Assembly (NCBI RefSeq): GCF_900890705.1
Contig: NZ_CAAHFH010000001.1
Span: 1,364,001-1,428,000 of the forward strand
Reading direction: 5' to 3'
DNA from: Pontiella sulfatireligans
GTDB lineage: Bacteria > Verrucomicrobiota > Kiritimatiellia > Kiritimatiellales > Pontiellaceae
Length of the DNA stretch: 64,000 bases
Numbering within the stretch: position 1 is the first letter of the stretch; each line of letters opens with the position of its first letter. The notes under the pieces are model-generated. The model ran no database searches, was not told the DNA's origin, and saw only the letters and a list, made by a program, of their open reading frames with translations. The position numbers were made by a program, and so were the translations under genes. Below are positions 35,910 to 42,882 of the stretch, in pieces.

Positions 35910-36509
35910 ATGTCAGACAGATGGGTCACGAGGCAAACTCTGCTGCAACGGGCAAAGAATCCCGACGATGCGAAGGCGTGGAATGATTTCGTGAAATACT
36001 ACACGGACTTCATCCATGTGGTTCTGCACCAGATGTCGTTCCGAATCACTGAGATCGATGATGTAACCCAGGAAATCTTGGTGCGTATTTGGCAGCACCT
36101 TTCCACCTTCAACGGCGAAAAGCATAAAACCAAATTCCGTACCTGGCTGAGCGCCCTGATCCGAAACCAAGCAATCAACGCCATCAAGAAAAACCAACGC
36201 TATGAAACCAAGCGCGAAATGGCCACCAACCTTCACGAGGAAAAGCAGATCATTTCCCAGCCGGAACTCGAGAAAATCGTCCAGCTTGAGTGGGAAACCC
36301 ACATTACAACCCTGGCACTGAATAACATTAAAACCTTGTTTACCGGAGTGGCCATCCGGGCCTTTGAACTTTCCCTTGCCGGCAAATCCGCCAAGGAGAT
36401 CGGCGGAATTCTGGATATCAACCCAGAATCAGTACGTACCTTGAAAAACCGGGTCAAACTTCGCCTGATTAAGGAAATTGAACAATTACGGGAAGACCTT
36501 GAGTTTTAA
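35910..36509 (+). CDS. ECF-type RNA polymerase sigma factor
   Basis: 199 residues. Sigma region 2 at ~8-90 (AWNDFVKYYTDFIHVVL, the IDDVTQEILVRIWQHLSTF helix, FRTWLSALIRNQAINAIKK) and region 4 at ~140-195 with a helix-turn-helix (LAGKSAKEIGGILDINPESVRTLKNR). No anti-sigma gene is adjacent; instead a transmembrane kinase gene follows after ~20 nt, an arrangement typical of PVC-group sigma factors controlled by kinases. RBS GAGGGA precedes ATG 35910. Divergent from the sulfatase block, which is its likely target (inference). Confidence 0.88.
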   Translation: MSDRWVTRQTLLQRAKNPDDAKAWNDFVKYYTDFIHVVLHQMSFRITEIDDVTQEILVRIWQHLSTFNGEKHKTKFRTWLSALIRNQAINAIKKNQRYETKREMATNLHEEKQIISQPELEKIVQLEWETHITTLALNNIKTLFTGVAIRAFELSLAGKSAKEIGGILDINPESVRTLKNRVKLRLIKEIEQLREDLEF

Positions 36510-36531
36510 TTCGTAGACGCTGATTTTGGAC

Positions 36532-38754
36532 ATGACCGAACAAAACCATAAAACGGAAGACCTGGTACGGGATGGGTTGCGGTCGCTTTTCGATGCTAAA
36601 TCAGATGATGCGGCCTTGTCCGCACCGGATCTGCTTCCGATTTTTTCAGGGTTAAAACCGGAGCCCCCCCACTATACCGATAAAACGCTGGTTGCGCGCG
36701 GCGGCATGAAATCCATATTCAAGGTTCACGATCCGAAGACCGCCCGGTATGTCGCCATGGCAACGCTCAATGCCAATTCTCCTGAAGAGCTTTATGAACC
36801 GTTTTTGCGCGAGGCACGCCTGACCGCGCTACTGGACCACCCGAACATCATTACCATTCACGATATCGGCCTGGCAACCAACTCCACCCCCTACTTCACA
36901 ATGGAGTTGAAAACCGGCCAAAGCCTGAATCAGATTATCGAGGAAAAGTTCTCGCGGCTCAACAAAGCCCTGCCTCCGGAAACCACCAATCAGTTCGTGA
37001 ACATCTTTCTGAAAATCTGCGATGCCATAGACTATGCCCATTCGCGGAATGTGCTGCACTTGGATCTCAAGCCCGACAACATCCAGATTGGCCAGCACGG
37101 GGAAGTGGTGGTCTGCGACTGGGGTTTGGGCAAACTGATCGGCGACGCCGAATATGACGGCGGCGAATTCGACCGGTTGCTCCTCAACCCAGATCTGCTG
37201 AACAACATGACGCTTTCCGGCCACATTAAGGGAACCCCCGGATATATGGCTCCAGTTCAGGTGGAAGCCCGGGGAGAAAAAACCTGCCAGACGGATATCT
37301 ATGCGCTCGGAGCCATTCTCTACAACATGCTCACAAACCATACCCCGGTTGACGGAAAGACCGCGGATGAGATGCTGGAAAACACCGCCAAAGGAAATAT
37401 CATCTCTCCGAATGAACGATACCCAAACCGGAATATACCGCCCGCACTCGCGGCGGTTGCCATGAAGGCGCTTTCGACCGATCCCGCGAGACGCTATCGC
37501 TCGGTCAGGGAACTTCGTGACGACCTTACCAGCTACCTGAACGGATTTTCAACCGCCGCGGAAAATGCCAGCCTCATGCAAGAAATCCGCCTCTTCTACA
37601 AGCGGCAGAAAAAAGTGGTAAACCTATCCGGTCTGTTTTTGCTGGCCCTCGCCACAGCAATCACCATTGCATTCATATCTATACACAAAAGCGAACAGAC
37701 AGCCCGATCCACACTGGCTGAACTTCAGAAAAAACAAAAGGAGTTGGAGAAACGAGGGAGACAGGCCGCTCCTGCCATACTTGACAAAGCACTGAACGAA
37801 TTAGCCGCTGGAAATTTGGAGGAAGCGCTCAGGCTCACCAAGATGGCGAGCGTCCAAGCCCCCAAGAACAGCAGTGCTTCAAACCTGTTGGGTCTATTGT
37901 ATTTTTTCAATGGTCAATATGCTGAAGCGGACGAATCACTCCGTGCCAAACTGACCCCCCAGTACCGTTTGATTAAAAAACTCAACGAGGCTTATTTAAA
38001 CAACGCATTAACGCCCGAACAGGAATACGACCATGTTGAAGAACTGCTGAGAATCTACAGTCAAAGCGTTCTGACTCCTATTACCACTTCCGTGCTTCTC
38101 CACTGGACGGTTGATGAGAGGCCAGAATTCCGTGCGCTTGCCTTACGCTATCTCAGGCTGCCGAAAGAAACGTTAACCGGCGCAATCAACTTTGCTGTCG
38201 CATATGGAGACCCGGATGCTGTAGATGCCATAACGTTGCATGTGCTCCATGAACTCGAGGCTTCGCCTGACTGGATCGGACGTCGCCTGCCGGCCACATT
38301 GGGCATGAAGTTAACGCGTGACCCGGCAGCGAAAAGCAGATTCAAAGCCCTTATTCCCGCTAACCTGGCACTGGGTCAACCGATTGTAAGGAAAGGGATG
38401 GAGTATCTGCACAATCCCGATCTTGTAGTCGATGGAAACATTGCACCGGAAAGTTTTTGGTCTGCCGCCTCACGTCCGGCCACCATAACCATCGACCTTG
38501 GCAAAGTGCATGAAGTTACACAGGTAAAGCTTTTTGTCGACCGGCTCGACCGGGCGAAACCCAGCTATGCGATGTCGCATTCTGAAGACGGCATAGAGTT
38601 CAATCCCCTGCCCATGAAATTTCGACAAACGATCGAAGACCGCATCTGTTATGCGTATGAACTTCAGCCAACACCCATACGCTATGTCCGCCTGAAACTG
38701 CTGCACCTCATAGACGGCCCGCCCGTGCAGATCAGGGAGATTGAGGTCTACTGA
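36532..38754 (+). CDS. Membrane Ser/Thr kinase-like receptor with F5/8C-type outer domain
   Basis: 740 residues from ATG 36532 (a TTG at 36526 is possible). Cytoplasmic kinase domain ~48-340, one membrane helix ~363-384, a coiled-coil/helical TPR-like region ~388-600, and a C-terminal beta-sandwich of discoidin (F5/8 type C) appearance ~626-740 (DLVVDGNIAPESFWSAAS, ITIDLGK, RYVRLKLLHL). Catalytic loop is HLDLKPDN (Asp178, Asn183), DFG is DWG (Asp196), APE is APV. The beta3 lysine is missing (VAMATL, Ala77) while Lys60 occupies the last glycine position of the glycine loop, as in WNK kinases. The outer domain could bind glycan and control the adjoining sigma factor (inference). Confidence 0.88.
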   Translation: MTEQNHKTEDLVRDGLRSLFDAKSDDAALSAPDLLPIFSGLKPEPPHYTDKTLVARGGMKSIFKVHDPKTARYVAMATLNANSPEELYEPFLREARLTALLDHPNIITIHDIGLATNSTPYFTMELKTGQSLNQIIEEKFSRLNKALPPETTNQFVNIFLKICDAIDYAHSRNVLHLDLKPDNIQIGQHGEVVVCDWGLGKLIGDAEYDGGEFDRLLLNPDLLNNMTLSGHIKGTPGYMAPVQVEARGEKTCQTDIYALGAILYNMLTNHTPVDGKTADEMLENTAKGNIISPNERYPNRNIPPALAAVAMKALSTDPARRYRSVRELRDDLTSYLNGFSTAAENASLMQEIRLFYKRQKKVVNLSGLFLLALATAITIAFISIHKSEQTARSTLAELQKKQKELEKRGRQAAPAILDKALNELAAGNLEEALRLTKMASVQAPKNSSASNLLGLLYFFNGQYAEADESLRAKLTPQYRLIKKLNEAYLNNALTPEQEYDHVEELLRIYSQSVLTPITTSVLLHWTVDERPEFRALALRYLRLPKETLTGAINFAVAYGDPDAVDAITLHVLHELEASPDWIGRRLPATLGMKLTRDPAAKSRFKALIPANLALGQPIVRKGMEYLHNPDLVVDGNIAPESFWSAASRPATITIDLGKVHEVTQVKLFVDRLDRAKPSYAMSHSEDGIEFNPLPMKFRQTIEDRICYAYELQPTPIRYVRLKLLHLIDGPPVQIREIEVY

Positions 38755-38843
38755 GCCGCCATTCGAAGAAATGATTCAACCGCTGCTCCAGCCTCGAAAT
38801 CCTCGGCTTGTGCCAGTAGTTCGATCAGTGATACGTTATCCAT
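38748..38843 (-). CDS. Small ORF, 31 residues, unknown
   Basis: MDNVSLIELLAQAEDF followed by 15 more residues; acidic and probably helical. Not recognised. Supported by a perfect AGGAG eight nt before the ATG and by its position 74 nt downstream of sulfatase 13 on the same strand. Its stop overlaps the 3' end of the kinase gene on the other strand by 7 nt. The RBS lies inside a stable hairpin (38845-38907). It could be a regulatory peptide, or the start of a decayed longer gene. Confidence 0.45.
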   Translation of the reverse strand: MDNVSLIELLAQAEDFEAGAAVESFLRMAAQ

Positions 38844-38844
38844 T

Positions 38845-38907
38845 GTGTGGTCTCCTTTCATTGGTCTGAAAAGTCCAGTCTATACGGACCGGACGTGGAG
38901 GCCACAC
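38845..38907 (-). promoter_or_regulatory. Leader hairpin sequestering the RBS of the 31-codon ORF
   Basis: On the minus strand GTGTGGCCTCC (38907-38897) can pair with GGAGACCACAC (38855-38845) over 11 bp with one A-C/wobble irregularity; the 3' arm contains the GGAG of the ribosome-binding site. A nested GTCC/GGAC helix lies inside. The form is that of a translational switch or an intergenic stabiliser. Confidence 0.5.
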
Positions 38908-38916
38908 ACCTAAATT

Positions 38917-40365
38917 TTAACAATCAAAAAAACGCTTCCTTTTTCTATGCCGCGCACTTTTGTGTGTGATTTTTCGTGCAATTACCTTTTCAGCATTAAC
39001 ACGTTCTAAGTATTTTTGCGCTTTCTTGAACATTTTCTGGGTCAGTTCCGGATGTTGGCTGCTGATATCATCTTGCTCCCCAATATCCTTACTCAAATCA
39101 AACAAGAGAATTCTCTGAGTTTCCCAATAGACAATGATTTTATAGCTTCCTTCACGAAAAGCAGTGCCGTCGCCCCTTTTTGCAACCGAACGATGGAACA
39201 CGAAAAAATCATCAGGACGCTTAATGATTCCTTTCCCTTCATTTTTCAGGATGGGCAGCATGCTCCCCCCTTCGGTGTAGGCAGGCGGTTTAGTTCCGGG
39301 CGCAATCATATCGAGAAAGGTCGGCATTAAATCATAACCTATTACAGGCACACGAGAAACAGAACCAGGTTCAATCCCCGGCCCGCTAACGATAAAAGGT
39401 ACTCGAATGCCCCCCTCATAGACATAGTTCTTTCCATATCTCAAAGGACGGCTCTTATTCTCTGGAACGGCAAAACGCTCCTTATCGAGCTGCCATCCAT
39501 TATCCGAGGTATAAACAACATAGGTATTGTCTGCGATGCCCTGCCGGACCAATTCGTCAAGAATCGCTCCAACACCAAGATCCAGATCCTCGTTCATCGC
39601 CGCAAAATTAGCATCGGCATGTATCTTGCCGGGTTTTAATTTATCATACTTAGCCCTCATTTCCGGAGACGACCTGAATACAGCATGGTCTGCATAGTGC
39701 GAAACCTGCAAATAAAACGGGTTGCCTGCGTTATTTTGGGTTCTGATAAAATCAATAGCTCGAGCAGTTAGCTCCTTCACGCGTTTTGGATCGGTCGGGT
39801 CGTTCAAGTCATCATTTGGCTTTCGGTTCCCTTCCACATTGGTTGTTTCACCATCCGAAAAATCATAACCGCACTCCGCAGGTGAAACATCATGAATATG
39901 CCATTTACCGAAGTGCGCGGTCACATAACGGGAGTCCGCCCGTTTAATCAGGTTTCCAAGGGCCTGCTCCGGATTGCCAAACTGGCGTGATTCATCAAAA
40001 TTAATGATCGTGACACGCGCCTTGGCAGGCGTGACACCAAACTGAACACTGTTGCGCGACGGGGTACAAAGAGGTGCAGGAGCATACCCTTGCGTAAACC
40101 GCATCCCCTCCTTGCATAAACGGTCTAGGTTCGGCGTCTGGAAAAAATCACTTTTAGATCCCGGAATATCTGGATCCATTTGGGAGGATAAAGCGTTCCA
40201 TCCCTGGTCATCCGCATAAAGAAATACAATATTGGGAGGTTGCTGAGCTGCCATCCCTATGGGGACCGTTATAAAAACCGCAACGGCTACCATCGCAATC
40301 CCGTTCTTTCTGATATTCATATCCATCCTGACGCCTGAAGTTGCGATAACTTTCCTTGAACTCAT
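38917..40365 (-). CDS. Sulfatase 13 (S1 type, CTPSR)
   Basis: 482 residues from ATG 40365 (GGAG seven nt upstream); an internal ATG at 40326 would give a more compact signal peptide, MNIRKNGIAMVAVAVFITV. YADDQGWNALSSQMDPDI; modification site CTPSR (Cys100), followed by NSVQFG instead of the usual xxxLTG; GKWHIHDVSPAECGYD; YTSDNGWQLDKE. The last 20 residues are basic (HKSARHRKRKRFF). Less like the other sulfatases; substrate not predictable. In one operon with sulfatase 14 (30-nt gap). Confidence 0.9.
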   Translation of the reverse strand: MSSRKVIATSGVRMDMNIRKNGIAMVAVAVFITVPIGMAAQQPPNIVFLYADDQGWNALSSQMDPDIPGSKSDFFQTPNLDRLCKEGMRFTQGYAPAPLCTPSRNSVQFGVTPAKARVTIINFDESRQFGNPEQALGNLIKRADSRYVTAHFGKWHIHDVSPAECGYDFSDGETTNVEGNRKPNDDLNDPTDPKRVKELTARAIDFIRTQNNAGNPFYLQVSHYADHAVFRSSPEMRAKYDKLKPGKIHADANFAAMNEDLDLGVGAILDELVRQGIADNTYVVYTSDNGWQLDKERFAVPENKSRPLRYGKNYVYEGGIRVPFIVSGPGIEPGSVSRVPVIGYDLMPTFLDMIAPGTKPPAYTEGGSMLPILKNEGKGIIKRPDDFFVFHRSVAKRGDGTAFREGSYKIIVYWETQRILLFDLSKDIGEQDDISSQHPELTQKMFKKAQKYLERVNAEKVIARKITHKSARHRKRKRFFDC

Positions 40366-40395
40366 CAGCTATCTCCAGAAGAGCCATTACTTTGC

Positions 40396-42042
40396 TTATC
40401 TACTCTTTCGTTCCCGCATCTCATGAGAAATCGTTATGGCTTTCGCGCGATCCGCCTCATCATAGTCCCAGAACTCATCAATAACCCGATTGAAAGCAAA
40501 TTTCGGGTCATCCTCGCCCAGCTCAGCCCGGCGCGCCTTGAGTTGCTTCTTCAGCTTTTCAATAACATCGGCAAATTCCGGATTGTCGTAAATATTATTG
40601 TCTTCGGTTGGATCGTTTTTTAAATCATAAAGCTCCCAACCCGGCGGAGTATCCGGTTGTGGCTCCCCTTTCCAATTCGTTCCATAAAACATAATCAGCT
40701 TGTACCGTTTGGTGCGGATAGCAATACAGGCCGGATTCTCGTGGGATGTCATGTGCAGCCAGTAATGATAATAAACAGACTGCTTCCAGCCTGCAGGTTC
40801 CCTGCCGGTTTCCAGAACAGTTCTGAAACTTCGTCCGTGCATATAGTCCGGCGTTTGTACTCCAGCAAAATCCAGCATGGTCGGCGCATAATCAATGTTT
40901 TCCACCATGGCATCACTACGTCCGGTTTTGACGGATTCCGGATAGCGCACAATAAACGGCATGCGCATGGATTCTTCATAAGGCCAGCGTTTATCTATAT
41001 AATCATGCTCCCCGAGATAAAAACCCTGATCTCCGGTATAGATAATGACCGTATTCTCATAAAGACCCTCGGCCTTCAGATAATCAATAATGCGCTTAAG
41101 GTTGTCATCCACTCCTTTTACACAACGCAGATAAGCCTTCAGATATCCCTGATACGCATCGCCTAAAATTTCTTCATCGCTTTTTGATTTATCAAGCCCC
41201 TTCGCCCAAGCACCTGATTTCGTATAGTTACGTCGTGGGTTACGGCGACCCACAGATGTTCCAAGGTATGGAACCAGTTCATCATTATAGCCACGCGTTG
41301 CAATGGAACCATGGTTTTTACGATCGCGCATATTTTCAGGCTCAGGAATTGTAACATCGGCTAAATACGATTCGTAGCGAGGGTTATACTCAAACAAATC
41401 ATGAGGCGCTTTAAAATGTAACTTCAGGAAAAACGGCTTCTTCTTATCCCGTTTATTCGCAAACCAATCCAGTGCGGAATTGGCAATTGCATCCGTAGAA
41501 TGTCCTTTCATTCTTACAGCATTTTGGAATTTTCCGGGTTTTTTACCACCTTCCACATTCACCACACCGGTTGCACCCTTTTCATAAAAAACAGGATCAA
41601 AATAGAGGCCCTGCCCCGGCAGGACTTTGTAATAATCGAAAGCCTCCGGCTTATCGTGCAGGTGCCATTTACCAATCACAGCGGTATCATATCCGGCCTT
41701 CTTCATTTCAATAGCAAGATATTGCCGCTCAGGAGGCAGGTGCCCCCCTAGCGTAAAGATTCCATTCACCGCACTGCTCTGCCCAGTCATGATAGAAGCC
41801 CGGCTCGGAGTGCAAATCGCATTCTGACAGAAGGCATTTTCCATCACCATACCCTCTTTGGCGATCGAGTCGATGGTCGGTGTCGGATTCAGGGTGGCCA
41901 AGCGGCTTCCATACACCCCAATGGACTGCGACGTATGATCATCCGACATAATAAAAAGAATATTAGGTTTCTCCTGCGCCCTTGCCCCCGCGACACAGAA
42001 AGTCGCTATTGCGATTAAAAAAAAATTAATAATGCATTTCAT
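40396..42042 (-). CDS. Sulfatase 14, N-acetylglucosamine-6-sulfatase-like
   Basis: 548 residues; signal peptide MKCIINFFLIAIATFCVAGARA. IMSDDHTSQSIGVYGSRL; modification site CTPSR (Cys77); GKWHLHDKPEAFDYYKVLPG; YTGDQGFYLGEHDYIDKRW. Clear paralogue of sulfatase 7, differing by a ~15-residue insertion (GVVNVEGGKKPGK) and by lack of the lysine-rich tail. Its ATG overlaps the stop of a truncated upstream gene (ATGA). It lies outside the main block, separated from it by the sigma factor and kinase. Confidence 0.93.
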   Translation of the reverse strand: MKCIINFFLIAIATFCVAGARAQEKPNILFIMSDDHTSQSIGVYGSRLATLNPTPTIDSIAKEGMVMENAFCQNAICTPSRASIMTGQSSAVNGIFTLGGHLPPERQYLAIEMKKAGYDTAVIGKWHLHDKPEAFDYYKVLPGQGLYFDPVFYEKGATGVVNVEGGKKPGKFQNAVRMKGHSTDAIANSALDWFANKRDKKKPFFLKLHFKAPHDLFEYNPRYESYLADVTIPEPENMRDRKNHGSIATRGYNDELVPYLGTSVGRRNPRRNYTKSGAWAKGLDKSKSDEEILGDAYQGYLKAYLRCVKGVDDNLKRIIDYLKAEGLYENTVIIYTGDQGFYLGEHDYIDKRWPYEESMRMPFIVRYPESVKTGRSDAMVENIDYAPTMLDFAGVQTPDYMHGRSFRTVLETGREPAGWKQSVYYHYWLHMTSHENPACIAIRTKRYKLIMFYGTNWKGEPQPDTPPGWELYDLKNDPTEDNNIYDNPEFADVIEKLKKQLKARRAELGEDDPKFAFNRVIDEFWDYDEADRAKAITISHEMRERKSR

Positions 42043-42221
42043 ATTTCATTCCTCATAAAAAGATCGATCGACTCAATTACCCGAGCTAACCAGGCGGCTT
42101 TTTTTACTTCTTTCACAAGTACATCGTAAGGTTTTCCATGTTCGCCGAAAAAGAATTCCGACGGCACTCCCACCTGATTGAATTCACCACCTAAATGCGC
42201 AAACGGGAACCGCCACGCAAC
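42039..42221 (-). pseudogene. 3' fragment of an unknown gene upstream of sulfatase 14
   Basis: A 60-codon frame without a start, beginning after an in-frame stop and reading AWRFPFAHLGGEFNQVG, then EFFFGEHGKPYDVLVKEV and a helical end, overlaps the sulfatase 14 ATG by 4 nt. Protein-like composition and the typical operon overlap indicate the tail of a lost upstream gene. I do not recognise the family. From 42222 to 42365 I see no gene. Confidence 0.5.
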
Positions 42222-42365
42222 TCACAAAGAACTATTTATCCCACAATCAACCAACCCTTTCAATACGGTAATAATACAGGGTTTACAGATTTCAGAATCA
42301 GTGACAGATTTATCTCACTTCGATGAGTAGGTCGGCAGACAACGGCAAACAATGGAGTGAAAAAG

Positions 42366-42749
42366 ATGAAAACAATAATCCCATGGGCAACCTTGTTGGC
42401 ATGTGGACATGCGATGGCGGAAGTCGTCACACTAGACTCACCGAAGGACAGCGTCATGGTCTCAAGCCAGGGCACCGCGATGAATCCTAAAGTTTCTGAC
42501 GAAGCATGTTTTTCTGGCCGAGACTTCGCCGGAGCCGTGCGCTCACGAGACAAGTATGACGAAAAAGCAACTCAGAGGCATCTCCGCTTCAATCATTTTG
42601 CACCAGCGGAAATCTATAGCACCTTCGGCACAGCTAAAGACAAAATAAATGGGAATACGGAAGGAATCTTTACAGCAAACTCCCCCGCCTTACTGAACAC
42701 CGTAAAAAGATGTGCAGACAACCCTGCAACCGTTGGATTCATTTACTAA
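42366..42749 (+). CDS. Small secreted protein, unknown
   Basis: 127 residues from ATG 42366, with GGAG seven nt upstream; a GTG at 42357 is in frame. Signal peptide MKTIIPWATLLACGHAMAE. Mature part is short and polar (CFSGRDFAGAVRSRDKYDE) with two Cys and no motif I recognise. It precedes the secreted beta-protein at 42883 by 133 nt. Could be the remnant of a larger secreted protein. Confidence 0.5.
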   Translation: MKTIIPWATLLACGHAMAEVVTLDSPKDSVMVSSQGTAMNPKVSDEACFSGRDFAGAVRSRDKYDEKATQRHLRFNHFAPAEIYSTFGTAKDKINGNTEGIFTANSPALLNTVKRCADNPATVGFIY

Positions 42750-42834
42750 AATTTAATTTCAACAAGAAATATTGATCCCGCAATCAACAATTAAAAAATA
42801 TGGATCGCATTTTGAATTAAAGAGCCAGTGGCTC

Positions 42835-42852
42835 GCAAGGTCGGTACCTTGC
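42835..42852 (+). promoter_or_regulatory. 5'-UTR inverted repeat shared with the PEP-CTERM gene (copy 1)
   Basis: GCAAGGT-CGGT-ACCTTGC, a perfect 7-bp stem 30 nt before the start of the gene at 42883. The same stem with one loop change occurs at 45307. Both are followed by AACAAATAACAAGGAGATAG-type leaders. Confidence 0.6.
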
Positions 42853-42882
42853 AAGGAACAAATAAATAACAAGGAGATAGAA

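Noticed and set aside
8216..42042. Classical SusC/SusD polysaccharide utilisation locus
   Set aside because: No TonB-dependent transporter or SusD-type lipoprotein gene is present in the window.
8032..42221. A sulfatase-maturating enzyme encoded within the cluster
   Set aside because: No radical-SAM CxxxCxxC protein or formylglycine-generating enzyme was seen in any frame.
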